Shown: positions 34,220 to 44,500 of the stretch, piece by piece
Layout of the letters: each line of letters opens with the position of its first letter
Numbering within the stretch: position 1 is the stretch's first letter
DNA from: Polyangiaceae bacterium
GTDB lineage: Bacteria; Myxococcota_A; Polyangia; Polyangiales; Polyangiaceae
Direction of reading: 5' to 3'
DNA length: 64,000 nt
Assembly (NCBI GenBank): GCA_015075635.1
Contig: JABTUA010000003.1
Coordinates: forward strand, 496,001-560,000
Position numbers and translations under genes: made by a program
The notes under the pieces: generated by a model
The model's database searches: none
What the model was told of the DNA's origin: nothing
Seen by the model: the letters and a program-made list of their open reading frames with translations, nothing else

Positions 34220-35701
34220 TCACAAGGCCCAGGTCTCGTGCTTCTCGCCGTCGGGAGCGCGAGTGGTCGCGCCATCCCCACCGTTTCCGGGCGCGCCGAG
34301 CTCGAAGCTCGTGCTGGCGTCGTGCTCCACGCTCGCCGCACCCGCCGTTACGACTCCGATGCTCCAGCCCCCCGCACCCGCGCCGCCGTGTCCACCCTTG
34401 CCGCCTGGACCGCCATTGCCGCCCCAGCCCGCGCAGTTGAGCTGGTACGGATCCGTGGACGGCGTGCACTCCGCTGGGATCTTGTCGCAAGGCACTCCCG
34501 TGCCGCAGCCCGGCTGAAATCCGCGCCCGCCGAGGCCACCCTCTCCACCAGGAGAGCCGTTTCCGCCGTTGCCGCCGAACCCCGTGCGCAGAAGAGAGCC
34601 TGCGAGGGTCAAGTTGCCAGCGAGCACGACGACCGCGACGGAACCGCCGCCGCTCGTTGCTCCAGCGCCTGGGCCGCCTGGACAGCCCCCGCTGCCGGCT
34701 CCTCCACCGTAATTGCCGAGCGCCGCACAGTTGGCGCCTCCCGCGCCCCCCAAGCCGGGGCCGGCGTTGTCCGGAGCCGTGCCTCCGGGAGTCCATCCGA
34801 CGAGCCCGCCCTCGAGCACCGGCTCCTTCGTAGCATGGGCTCCGTGCGTCCCCGCCTGTCCCCCCGCTCCGCTCGCGGCAGGAGTCTTGGCGGTGCAGCT
34901 GCCAGGCAGGGCACCCGCCGCGTTCATCTTGCCGAGCGCGGCGCCCGTTGAGTACGACGGCTGGGCCGAGCCGTTGCAAGTCAATGGGCTGCCCGCGCTT
35001 CCGGTCGCGTTGATGCCTGACTCACCGTTCGCGGCAGGCGCGCCGAGAACGACGCCTGGCGCTGCGTTGCCTGAGCGCACTTCCACGTCCACCAGCCTGA
35101 GGTGGTCCACGCTGGTACGCAGCGCGTGCGCCGTCATCACCTTTTCGTCGGCGTTCGGGCCGATGATGCTCAGACTCACCAGCGTCACTTCGGTGGCTCC
35201 GCTGAGCGCGAGCCCAAGCGGCGTCGTGGGCGCGAGTACCGAGCTCTCTCGCTTGCGAGGGCCAACGAAGGTCGAGGAGTACCCGCCGTGGACTTCGTAG
35301 CTACCGGGCGCGTCGAGCACGTCAATCGTGAGCTGCCCTTTGCCGAGGAGCACCCGCCCACCGCGCGAGCCGGCGAGCAGGATCGCGGCCTTCAGTGAGC
35401 GCAGCGGCGTCGCCGGGCTCCCCAGATTGGTGTCCGAGCCCGCGGACGGGTCGACGTAGACGTCGATGCCGACCATTCCGTCGGCGCCGTCGCAGTTCTC
35501 GTCTTCCCCGTCGGCGTCGGGCGCGTCGTTCGAGCTACACGCGGTCGAGGCTTCGGCGTCGGCGCCGCCGTCGGGGGCATTCACGCTGGCATCGCCGGCG
35601 GGGTTGGTGTTGGGCGCTGGGGAGGGGCTGCCGGCATCGGCTCCGCACCCGGCGGTGGCGAGCAGGGTGACCAAGCCGGCTAGGGCGAGGAAGGACTTCA
35701 T
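34220..35701 (-). CDS. Gly-rich lipoprotein with NCDG/DUF1565-like head (paralogue of 39447-41042)
   Basis: The 493-residue protein has a lipobox (TAGC), an Ala/Asp linker, then EDENCDGADG (a MopE-like motif), then VYVDPSAGSDTNLGSPATPLRSLKAAILLA, the opening of right-handed beta-helix proteins (DUF1565-like). From about residue 230 to 490 it is dominated by GGxGG stretches with scattered Cys and short hydrophobic strands (VAVVVLAGNLTLAGSLL, GWSIGVVTAGAA). I read it as a beta-helix stalk with Gly-rich loops. It is the third gene of a minus-strand row with the 1210-residue lipoprotein (88-bp gap) and its paralogue. Codon use follows the region. Confidence 0.72.
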   Translation of the reverse strand: MKSFLALAGLVTLLATAGCGADAGSPSPAPNTNPAGDASVNAPDGGADAEASTACSSNDAPDADGEDENCDGADGMVGIDVYVDPSAGSDTNLGSPATPLRSLKAAILLAGSRGGRVLLGKGQLTIDVLDAPGSYEVHGGYSSTFVGPRKRESSVLAPTTPLGLALSGATEVTLVSLSIIGPNADEKVMTAHALRTSVDHLRLVDVEVRSGNAAPGVVLGAPAANGESGINATGSAGSPLTCNGSAQPSYSTGAALGKMNAAGALPGSCTAKTPAASGAGGQAGTHGAHATKEPVLEGGLVGWTPGGTAPDNAGPGLGGAGGANCAALGNYGGGAGSGGCPGGPGAGATSGGGSVAVVVLAGNLTLAGSLLRTGFGGNGGNGSPGGEGGLGGRGFQPGCGTGVPCDKIPAECTPSTDPYQLNCAGWGGNGGPGGKGGHGGAGAGGWSIGVVTAGAASVEHDASTSFELGAPGNGGDGATTRAPDGEKHETWAL

Positions 35702-35789
35702 GCTCCGCCTTCGGCACCGGCGTGTGGTCGGTTGCGTGCATTGTTGCGGCTGTCGGGCTGCTGTGGGCATCGTCGATTCCCCTTTCCGT

Positions 35790-38700
35790 TCAGCCACCAA
35801 TGACGGATAGGCACGAGACATCGACCGAGACGGGAGCGCTGCTGCGGGGCAGCGCCTTGTGGGTGAGCTCGAGCACGATGTCATCGAGCTGGGTCAGGTC
35901 CAGATCGGCGTTGCTCGGTGCGTCGGCCGGGCCGGGAAGCACGATGCGCCACGCCGCTCGTGCCACGGACTGGCCGAAGAGCGAGGTGTTCGAAGGAGCC
36001 GAGCCCCAGGCGTTGACCCCGGCCTGCATGACAGCGAAGTTGCTCGACCCTGCCCCGTTGCCGGCCCCCAGCGACCAGTTCGTCAGCGCTTCCCCGGCGC
36101 ACTCGCGCATCACGCTCCCGCCCGACAACGAGAGGTTCACCTGCGCCGCAGCGTCCCCCAAGAAGTCTCCTACGAGCTGTACTCGGACGCCGGCGACCTT
36201 GTCGCCGCACACGTCGGTGGGGAACAGCCCGTTGCCTGGCTGTAGGTTGGTCGAGAAGGTGAGCCCCACGCCGCCCTTGCCGTCCAGGTTCTGGTTCTTC
36301 AAGAGCTCCATTCGGAAGAGCTCGCCTTCGGTCAAGAGCTGACCGGTCACCTCGTCGGTCCGCGGCCCCGTAATCCCCAGCATGCGCCGGAGGCTGACCT
36401 CGGTCTGATACTGCTGCGGAGATCCGTAGGCGACTCGGTGAGCGTCGTGGATCTGCGTCAGGCAATTCGACAGCTTCTTCAGTCGGGTCGCGTCGCGCGC
36501 GGCCAGGACTGAGCCTGGCAGGGCCGACAGCGGGCGGTTGATCTCGTACTCGAGCGCTCGCCCGCTCAGATAGAGCGAACGCTGAGCGTCCGCGCGGGAG
36601 GTGAGCGCGGCCAGGGCGAACGAGTCCCGCAGCAAGCGGTAGCTCGGGTCCTTCGAGGGGCTCTGGGACACCAGCGCGAGCGACCGCGCGCGCTCCTCGT
36701 GGAGCTCTCGGGCCTGCTCCAGGGTGTTGGAGAGCCGCAACTTGGCTTGCAGCACGCCGACCACATCCTGCTGGATGTCGACCTCGAGTTGAGCCAGGTC
36801 GATGGCCTGCTTCTGGAGGTCCGCCATGCCGTTGATCAGCTCGATTTTCGCTGCGTCAGCGGTGAACTTCATGGTCTGCGCCGTCTGGAGGCGTTGTCGT
36901 GCGACCGCCAGCGCGGTCTTCTGCATCTCGAGCATGGCGTTCAGCCCCGCCAGCGCGGCCGGCGCCCCGAAGTTCAACACGCTCGCCTCGGCCGAGGTGT
37001 TGATGGCGGCCTGAGCGGCGTTGATGACGCCTTCGCTCCAGGTGATGGCCTCGAGAGCCTTGCCTTGCGCGTCGATGAACTGCAGCGTGCTCACGTGCAC
37101 GGCCTGGGTCTGCGCCAACTGATCGCGCGAGATGGCCATCTTCTGCTTCGCGCCGTGGATGCGGCTCTCGGCCGACTGGAGGCGCGCCTGGGCCTGCTCG
37201 ATGTCCAGCATCAGACTTCCGAGCTCGCCCGTCTTGCCTGCGCCGCAACTCTTCCAGTCCGCGGGCGTGGTGATCACGTCGGGGTCGAAGCCCGAGCCGC
37301 AGATCTGCTTGAGCGACAAGTCGAAGTTGCTGCGCACTTGGGCCAGCTCGTTCTTCAGAGACTGCTCGTTCTGTTCGTAGAGCCGCTTGTTGCCCTCGAA
37401 GGCCGCTTGGTCATCCAACGCCTGCGCAAGGGGCGTCTGTGCCATGAGCAGCATCTGCTCGAAGTTCGTGGGGGCCTTGCCCGCGTCTTCGGCGCGATAG
37501 ACGAAGGGCACGAACCCGTCGGGGATGCCGAAGCGCGATGGGCCCTGCACCAAGGCGCCAAAGCCCGAGTCCACGGGACCGAGCACTCCGCTCAGTACCA
37601 CGCCGACCGAGGCCGGCGGTGACGCTCCCCAGGCTTCCAGGACCTTGGCGAGCGCCGCCGCCTCGAGGAAGGTGAGCACGGCGCGCTCCTGAGCCCAGCG
37701 CACCGACGCAGCGTGGTCAGCCGCTGCTCCCGCGCTGTCCAGACGCGCCAGCTCCCCGTCCAGCTTCGAGCTGAGGAGCAAGAGCCGCGCGAGGCTTCGC
37801 GCCGCAGGGAAATCGCTGACAGTGGGCTCGGTGGCGCCGGGCTCTCCAGCGGCGTCGCCCGCGCTGGTCTTGCGCAGGAACTCCAGCAGGCCGGGTTGAA
37901 GGGCGAACTCGGCGCTCGGCGACAGCAGCTTCTGCGCCTGCAGGTAGAGCTCACGCTCCTTGGCAGCGCCCTCGGAGAACGACTTGTACAAGCCTTGCAC
38001 CATCTTCTCCTGCGCGACCAGCAGGCTTGGCGCCAACGTGCGAGCCAGCTGCCGGTTGAAGGCGCGCGCGGCCGAGCTGCTCGCGGCGGAGCCCTTGGCG
38101 GAAGCGGCCACTGCACACGCCAGCGCCGGTGGCAGCGCGCAGCTCGCTGCGTCTCCTTGGAAGCCCGACAACTTGGTCGCGGCCAGGGCCGCTTCGCAGG
38201 CGACAGCCACGTCCGCCATGGGGAGCGTTCCCGACTCCTTCTTCTCGAGCTTGGCCGTAAGCGGGTCGTAATACTTCGTCTCCACCGCCTTGGCGCAACT
38301 CGCAGGCTCCGAAAGTGGCGTTGAGCAGAACACCGACGTGTTGACCGCGAAGCACGAGTCCTCGAAGCTGAACGCCTGCGTGGTCACCGGGATCGGTTCG
38401 ACCGTTGGCATCGCGGGGACCTCCGCCAGTGTGAACTCGGGCGCGCCGCCGCCTCGGATCAAGTCGAAACTTGCGGCCCCGCCGAGCTCAACGGGTTCGT
38501 CGAACAGGCCGTACACCACCTCCTTGAAGGTCCCGGTGAGCCTGCCTGCACCGGTCGGCTTCAACGCGAAGGTGACCCGACGGCCGATGTCGCGCCCGAA
38601 CCGGTTGCGCTCGCCGCCGAAGCCCTTCTCGACACGTTGCGCGAGCGTCAGTGAGATGGTCTTCCCGTCGAAGTCTCCGTGCCCCGTCGTGTCGCCCGCG

Positions 38701-39422
38701 GCCGTGGCCGGGAACAGGAGAGAGCTCTTGCCGTCGATGCGCGCCGACACGTTCCCGGCCTTCTCCGACACGTCCAACGACAGGCGCGCGGCGCCGAGCG
38801 CGAGGGCGTTGTCGTCGTAGTGCATTGAGCCCTGATAGCGGCCCGTGACACCCACGTGGACGGGTGCGTTCACGACCACCTCGCCCAGCGTGGTGAGGAT
38901 GCGAATCGTGCCGGGTTGGTCCAGCGCTGCAGCCAGCTCCGGGTGCACATCGAGCGACAGCGTGGTCTTGCCGACGAACTCCCCGCGCGGCTCGCCGATG
39001 GTCAGGTGAGGGGCTGCCAGCACCACGCGATAACGAACCGTCTCGGTCGAGCTCGTCGTCATCTCGATCGAGAGCTTGTCGTCGCCTTCGGTGAGCAAGA
39101 TCGCCGACGGATTGGTGGTGATGCTGCCTGCGTAGCTGGTCGTCGGCTCGGGGTCGGCATCGGGTTCGGACCGCGCCAGGCACCGAGCTCGTGGCGAGCA
39201 CGTCAGCCCTCCGCTGCACGACACCTGCGCATTGCACTCCTGCACGCACTCCCCCAGATCGCAGTGCGAACCAGTCGGGCAGTCTGCGCTGATGAGGCAA
39301 GCTGAGCTGTCTGCGATGACAGCTGGCGGCTTCGACCTCTCGGTGCGGCCGGCGTCGTCGCCGCAGCCCCAAAGAGCGCATGAGAGAGAGGTGAAGATCA
39401 AAGACCGGATACGAGTCATCAT
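35790..39422 (-). CDS. large lipoprotein with helical shaft and TcA-like C-terminus
   Basis: The 1210-residue protein has a signal peptide with lipobox ALWGC, a Cys cluster of paired modules (CLISADCPTGSHCDLGECVQEC, then CSGGLTCSPRARC), a beta-rich section (about 95-330) and a long alpha-helical section (about 690-950) with heptad-like runs such as DIEQAQARLQSAESRIHGAK and LEMQKTALAVARQRLQ. The C-terminal 150 residues contain KVAGVRVQLVGDFLGDAAAQVNLSLSG, then VARAAWRIVLPG and LDLTQLDDIVLELTHKAL. Order and wording resemble the C-terminal TcB-binding end of insecticidal TcA proteins (I-K-S-V-S-V-T-I-P, then W-R-L-E-L-P, then I-S-D-V-I-L-H-L-R-Y). The match is by eye and modest. Both flanking genes are on the same strand, the upstream one 24 bp away. 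Confidence 0.55.
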   Translation of the reverse strand: MMTRIRSLIFTSLSCALWGCGDDAGRTERSKPPAVIADSSACLISADCPTGSHCDLGECVQECNAQVSCSGGLTCSPRARCLARSEPDADPEPTTSYAGSITTNPSAILLTEGDDKLSIEMTTSSTETVRYRVVLAAPHLTIGEPRGEFVGKTTLSLDVHPELAAALDQPGTIRILTTLGEVVVNAPVHVGVTGRYQGSMHYDDNALALGAARLSLDVSEKAGNVSARIDGKSSLLFPATAAGDTTGHGDFDGKTISLTLAQRVEKGFGGERNRFGRDIGRRVTFALKPTGAGRLTGTFKEVVYGLFDEPVELGGAASFDLIRGGGAPEFTLAEVPAMPTVEPIPVTTQAFSFEDSCFAVNTSVFCSTPLSEPASCAKAVETKYYDPLTAKLEKKESGTLPMADVAVACEAALAATKLSGFQGDAASCALPPALACAVAASAKGSAASSSAARAFNRQLARTLAPSLLVAQEKMVQGLYKSFSEGAAKERELYLQAQKLLSPSAEFALQPGLLEFLRKTSAGDAAGEPGATEPTVSDFPAARSLARLLLLSSKLDGELARLDSAGAAADHAASVRWAQERAVLTFLEAAALAKVLEAWGASPPASVGVVLSGVLGPVDSGFGALVQGPSRFGIPDGFVPFVYRAEDAGKAPTNFEQMLLMAQTPLAQALDDQAAFEGNKRLYEQNEQSLKNELAQVRSNFDLSLKQICGSGFDPDVITTPADWKSCGAGKTGELGSLMLDIEQAQARLQSAESRIHGAKQKMAISRDQLAQTQAVHVSTLQFIDAQGKALEAITWSEGVINAAQAAINTSAEASVLNFGAPAALAGLNAMLEMQKTALAVARQRLQTAQTMKFTADAAKIELINGMADLQKQAIDLAQLEVDIQQDVVGVLQAKLRLSNTLEQARELHEERARSLALVSQSPSKDPSYRLLRDSFALAALTSRADAQRSLYLSGRALEYEINRPLSALPGSVLAARDATRLKKLSNCLTQIHDAHRVAYGSPQQYQTEVSLRRMLGITGPRTDEVTGQLLTEGELFRMELLKNQNLDGKGGVGLTFSTNLQPGNGLFPTDVCGDKVAGVRVQLVGDFLGDAAAQVNLSLSGGSVMRECAGEALTNWSLGAGNGAGSSNFAVMQAGVNAWGSAPSNTSLFGQSVARAAWRIVLPGPADAPSNADLDLTQLDDIVLELTHKALPRSSAPVSVDVSCLSVIGG

Positions 39423-39446
39423 GGTTCTTCTCCGCTGGAACGTTGC

Positions 39447-41042
39447 TCAAGGGGTGAGCTGCACGACGTCGGCGTTCTTGCCGCTTGCGCCGCTCTGCCC
39501 CGCCACGCCATTTCCGCCTGCGCCGCCCGGGCCGAGGTCGAACGTCACCGCCTCGGTCTTGGGGACGCTGCCCGCGACAAGCACGCCGATGGACGGGCCG
39601 CCGCCGCCGGGCCCACCTGCGCCTCCTTCACCGCCCGGCCCACCTGCGCCTCCGGGTTGCCCTCGGTAGGAGCTGTTCACGTGTGCGCCGGGCTGCCCTG
39701 CTGCGCCGCCGGCCTGGCCTGCCGCGCCCGCGCCGGGCGCGCCACCCGTGCCGCCGCCGGCGGTGCGCAAGATGCACCACGAGATGGTCACGTCGCTGTC
39801 GCTCATCAGCAGCGCGATGGAAGCGCCGCCGCCCGCGCCGCCGCCGCCCGCCGCGCCGCCGCAGCCGCCGTACCCGCCTTGGCCTCCGCCGGAACCCACG
39901 TCGTGACAGAACGAACCGCATCCCCAGGCGCTGCCGCCACCCGCGCCGCCGCCGCCGGCCTGGCCGGGTTCTCCGGGTACGCCCGATGCGCCGCTGTTCG
40001 AGGCGACGTAATCACCGCCTTCGATCGAGCCGAGCTGAGCGCCCGGCTGGCCCGGATCACCCGGCTTTCCGGGCTTTCCGGGCAACCCTGCGAAGGGGAA
40101 CTTCCCGCCAGGCGCGCTGCCGAGTCCGTCGAGGCCATCGCCGGGCGAGGTGCTCGACTTCACGTTGCCGCCGTGTCCGCCCGCGCCGCCGCGCGTCGCA
40201 ACGCTCCCGCACGTATGAGTCGCGTAGCTCTTGCCGCCGCTGGCGATGGCCACGCACTGCCCCGTCGCCGTCGGCGAGCACTTGGTCACGCTGACGGCCG
40301 CGCCGTCGGCGCCCGCTGGAGCCGAGGTGGTGATCGCCACGGCGCCTTGGCCTGAAGCGCCGTTTCCACCTTGCCCGGCGTCGAAGACGACCCGGTTGAA
40401 GCGCACGCCCTGCGAGCCGCGGACCGCAGCGGCGATGGAGGACTCGCCCGGCGAGCCTCCGTCGGGCGCGCGCAGCTCGAACCGATCGACGACGGCGCTC
40501 GCTACGTTCTGGATCGTCAGCGGTCTGCCCGTACCGGGCGCGATCACCGCGCGCTCCTTGGTGCGCGTCCAGCCGTCTTCGCAGTCGAAGCCCCCGTACA
40601 AGCGCACCGGCGCGCTGACGAGCACGGCCTCCTCGTAGGTTCCGTTGCAGGCGTACACGTCTTTGCCAGTCGCGGTCGCCAGTGAGATGGCGTTCTTCAG
40701 CGTCTTCACCGGGCTCTCGCGCGTGCCGCCAGCGGCGTCATTGCCCGAGGGAGCAACGAAGATGGCGTTCTTCGCGTCGCCGTCGATGCCGTCGCAGTTC
40801 TGGTCCGTGAAGTCGTCGTCCGGAAGATCCGTGCCCGCGGGAATGCAACTCGCCGCGTCGGGCGCAGAGCTGCCGGCCTCGCCGCTCACTCCGGCGTCCG
40901 TCCGGGCCTCCGGCTGCATGCACCCGCTGCCGCCGCAGGTTTTTGGTGTGGAAGACGGGTCGTTCGAGCTGCAAGCAACGCTCAGACCCAAGGCGACGAA
41001 TGGCAGAGCTCGAACGGCTCCGTGCAACAGAAGAGCACGCAT
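39447..41042 (-). CDS. Gly-rich lipoprotein with NCDG/DUF1565-like head (paralogue of 34220-35701)
   Basis: The 531-residue protein has a lipobox (SVAC), an Ala/Asp linker, the TDQNCDGIDG motif, then IFVAPSGNDAAGGTRESPVKTLKNAISLA and LYGGFDC, and a Gly-rich remainder with repeated GGxGG blocks. Its architecture matches its paralogue two genes downstream point by point. The central strands (AVVDRFELRAPDGG, VRFNRVVFDAGQGGNG) fit a parallel beta-helix. It is the first gene of a three-gene minus-strand row; the 1210-residue gene starts 24 bp after it. I chose the ATG at 41042, which opens the signal peptide; an upstream in-frame start adds 17 polar residues. Confidence 0.72.
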   Translation of the reverse strand: MRALLLHGAVRALPFVALGLSVACSSNDPSSTPKTCGGSGCMQPEARTDAGVSGEAGSSAPDAASCIPAGTDLPDDDFTDQNCDGIDGDAKNAIFVAPSGNDAAGGTRESPVKTLKNAISLATATGKDVYACNGTYEEAVLVSAPVRLYGGFDCEDGWTRTKERAVIAPGTGRPLTIQNVASAVVDRFELRAPDGGSPGESSIAAAVRGSQGVRFNRVVFDAGQGGNGASGQGAVAITTSAPAGADGAAVSVTKCSPTATGQCVAIASGGKSYATHTCGSVATRGGAGGHGGNVKSSTSPGDGLDGLGSAPGGKFPFAGLPGKPGKPGDPGQPGAQLGSIEGGDYVASNSGASGVPGEPGQAGGGGAGGGSAWGCGSFCHDVGSGGGQGGYGGCGGAAGGGGAGGGASIALLMSDSDVTISWCILRTAGGGTGGAPGAGAAGQAGGAAGQPGAHVNSSYRGQPGGAGGPGGEGGAGGPGGGGPSIGVLVAGSVPKTEAVTFDLGPGGAGGNGVAGQSGASGKNADVVQLTP

Positions 41043-41154
41043 CAGTGGACCTCCCAGGGTGGGTTCTTTTGGCTGGTCGGCACGCGGGCGCATCCAGTTG
41101 CGAAGAAAGTCCGCGCGTGCTGACGAGGCGCAGCGGACGAGCTACCCTGGCCTC

Positions 41155-41526
41155 GTGGACCTGGACACCTTGGTGCTGGTGCTGATGGGGGCGGGGTACG
41201 GCCTTCAGTTCCTGTTCCTCTGGTTGCGGTGGCTGAACGAGGACGCGCCCGACGAGTTGAGAGAGAGCTGGGGTCCAGTCGGCCGAGTGGGCCGCTGGGG
41301 ACTGATGACCGTTCTCGTCGTGGCCCTCGTGCCGATGGTGACCTGGCCCATCGCCGCGGCGGTGGCTGGCGTGTTCCCCGGCGCCCAGATCGACCGCCTG
41401 CAAGACGCGCTGACAGGAAGCCACTCGACGAAGGTGACGACGGTGTGCCTCACCTTCGCCTCCGTCCTGCCGACGATTCTGGGCAACCCGAGAGGGTTCG
41501 CCCGCAGCAAGGGGACGTTTCCCTGA
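41155..41526 (+). CDS. small membrane protein convergent with the RHS gene
   Basis: The 123-residue protein has a hydrophobic N-terminus (LDTLVLVLMGAGYGLQFLFLWL), a second segment (WGLMTVLVVALVPMVTWPIAAAVAGVF) and a weaker third (TTVCLTFASVLPTILG). A GTG at 41155 is the likely start. It ends 2 bp from the stop of the RHS gene on the other strand and is not part of the minus-strand row. I do not recognise the family; similarity to lysis or immunity proteins was not found. Confidence 0.55.
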   Translation: MDLDTLVLVLMGAGYGLQFLFLWLRWLNEDAPDELRESWGPVGRVGRWGLMTVLVVALVPMVTWPIAAAVAGVFPGAQIDRLQDALTGSHSTKVTTVCLTFASVLPTILGNPRGFARSKGTFP

Positions 41527-41528
41527 GC

Positions 41529-44500
41529 TCAGCGGTACGAAGCCTGGCTCTGTACTTCCTTGACCAGGTTGTCTTGAAACTCGCTGGTGCTGAAGTCGCC
41601 CTGAACGCCCTTCGAAACCGAGGTCGTGAACATTTGCACGCCCCAGAGCGATTGCCCGGGGCCCGGCGCGGGCGAGGCTGATCGGGGCCTCGGGGTCGAG
41701 CTCGTGCCTTTCTTACCCGGCTGCGCGGGCTCGGGCAGCGCGATCGCCTTCACCATGGCGAGCGGTTGCTCGAGCATCGGCGTCGCCAGGTCGATGGCGA
41801 GCTTCTCCTCCTGCATGCCGAAGAGCACGGCGTCACTTCCCGCCTTCGCCATCATGCCGCCGAGAGCGCCGCCAAAGAAATCGAAGGCAGCGGTCTTTCC
41901 CACGTAGCTCGGGTCGAGCTTGCTCCCCGTGTAGTAGCTGGTCATGCCCTGCCCCGCCATGCCGGCAGCGGCCGCTCGCGCCCCGCCCCAGAACATCTCG
42001 CTCCCGAGCGCTCCCGTGCTGGGCGTCGGTAGACGCGCCCCGAGCACCGTGGCCTCCCCCGCGATCACGCTGGCGGCGACGACCTTGTACACGTTCGACT
42101 CACCGGTCTTGACCTGCCGGTCGTATTCAGAGTTTGCGGCGAATCCGGACGCCGCGGTGGCCAGGATGATCAAGCACCACGGGCACTCGCCGTTCCGGTC
42201 CGTCGCGCTGGTGGGCTGGCCACCGGCGTACGCGTACGGGTTGCCGGCGGCGAACGACAACCCCGCCTTCCTCGTCGGGTCCAGCCAGTTGAGTGGGTCG
42301 ACGCTGGTCCAGACTCCCAGCTCGGGGACGTACCAGCGCGCCTGCATGTGATCGACCTCGACGCTGCTGTCGCGCGGCACGCCGGTGTACTTGTGGGTTT
42401 CGTTCGCATCGTCGTAGCGGGTGCGACCGTAGGGGTACACGGCCACGCTCGCCAACCGCTCGCCTGTCGCGCGCACCACCTCGGTGAGTGACCCCAGGCC
42501 GTCGTTGAAGAGCAGCGTGTCGTCCACGCCCAGCGTGAGCACGGTTCCCTCCGACGGTGCGGCGCGGCTCCCAGAGTCGTCTCCGCTGCAGCCGAAGAGC
42601 GCCACTGCCGCCAGCGCGGGCACTCTCGACAGGCGGCGCGCCCTTCGCAGGAGGTCGAACAGCGGCACGAGCACGATCAGCGCGAACGGCCAGGGAGAAA
42701 GAGGCTGATTGTTCTCGGGTATCGGGCCGAACCCCTTGGGCTGCCCCGTGCTGGCGTCGAGCCGCGCGATGCGCTCACCCTCGTGCACGATGAAGCGCAC
42801 CAGTTCGCCGTCGCGCACTTCGCTCCAGGGCGAGAGAAAGTAGGTACGGTGCTCGCGGCCTTCCGCGTCGCGCTCGATCTTCACCCGACGTTCGTGATTC
42901 GGGCCGAACGTGCTCTGCACCGACGCTTGCTCCGTCTCGACGGCGATCAGATTGCTGGACGCGTCCCACTGGTACTTGCGCATGCCGTCGTCGGTGAGCC
43001 GGCCCACCAGGTCGTAGCTCAGGGTCCGACCCCCGTACGAGGTCATGGCGTGGGGGCCGGCTGCATTGCCGTACCCGAGCTCGCCCGCGTTCTCGGCCGG
43101 GAGCGTGCTCTTCTTGTGGACCAGGTTTCCGCTCGGAGAGTAGCTCCAGGAGGTCTCGCCCCAGCTTCCCGACGCGCTGCGCAGCCGGTAGAGGTTGTCG
43201 TAGACGTAGGTCTCGCTGCGATCGGCGGCGGGGCCGACGTCGGCACGTTTGTCCTTCACCTGGAGCACGTTGCCCGCGGCGTCCCGCGCCCACTCCAGGT
43301 CCTGCAAGACGCTGCCGTCGGGCGCTTTGACTCGACTGGCGCGAGGCAGGCGATCGGCGTCGTATCCGAACAGCTGGACCACGCCGGTGTTGAAGGTGCG
43401 TTGCGTTTCCTGGCCGTCTGCGTCGAGCGCGATCTCCACCGCTCGCCCGTAGCCCGACACCCGCCCGCGCCCGTTGCGGTGGAGACGCAGCGAGGAGCCG
43501 TCCGGGTAGCCCTGGAGGTAGAGCCGATCCTGCGCGTCGTAGCGAGTCTCGGTCTCGAAGCTCTTTCCTTCGACGACCTGGAGCAGGCGCACCACGTTGC
43601 CGCGCTGGTCGTAGCTTCGCGTCGTGGTGCCGCTCGGGTCCCGCGTGCTCACGAGCCGGCCGCGCGCGCCCGAGTCGTTCGGGTAGTCCGGGTGCTCGTC
43701 GTACGAGAACTCCACCTCGGGCTCGCCATCCCCGTCCCAGTCCTCGCTCAGCTTGCGCCCCAGGACGTCGTAGTCGTCGCGACCGACGCTCCCGTCCGGG
43801 CGGTGGTGCTCGACCAGGTTCCCGGCGTCGTCGTAGGCCAGCGTGTGCTTGCCCGCGTCCGGGTCGTCGATGACGATCCTGAGCCCGCGACCGTCGTAGG
43901 CAAAGCGGGAAACGTGACCCTCGGGATCGGTCTTCGACAAGAGGTTGTCCGCCGCGTCGTACTCGTAGGTCTCGCTCAGCACCTTGCCTTCGAGCGTGTG
44001 GGAGATGGACGCGAGCCGCCCCAGCCCGTCCCTCATCTCCAACGCAGGAGTGTGCTCGTAGGGCGACGCGGTATCGTTGGCCGCGCCGTCCCAGGTCTGT
44101 GTGCCGAAGGGCACGTAGACGATCCGGCTGCTGATTCCGCTCGGCAGTCGGCGCTCGGTGACGCGCCCGGTGGCGTCGCGCTGCTGATCGGTCCCAGGGG
44201 CTTCGTCCAGTAACGGCGGCAAGTCGTGCTCGGCCTGGCCCACGAAGCGGGGCAGCACGTCGCGCCGCGCGTTGCCGCGCGCGTCGAGCAGCTTGACCCC
44301 GTCCAGCACCCATCGCTCCGAGTCGTCCCGCAGCATCCGGCCGCGGCTTCTGCCTCGCGCGTCGAGGAGGCTCTCGTGGATCTCGACGTCGTCCTTGCCG
44401 TTCCAAATGCGCGAGCGCGTGACGATGCGCGACAACGGTGCGCCGAGCACGTACTCGTACGCCAAGGTCGGCGCGTCGAGGCTGTCGCCAGGCCGAGCGA

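Noticed and set aside
41155..41526. An immunity gene for the RHS protein
   Set aside because: It is on the opposite strand, convergent, and no payload toxin or immunity family was recognised, so the idea has no support beyond location.
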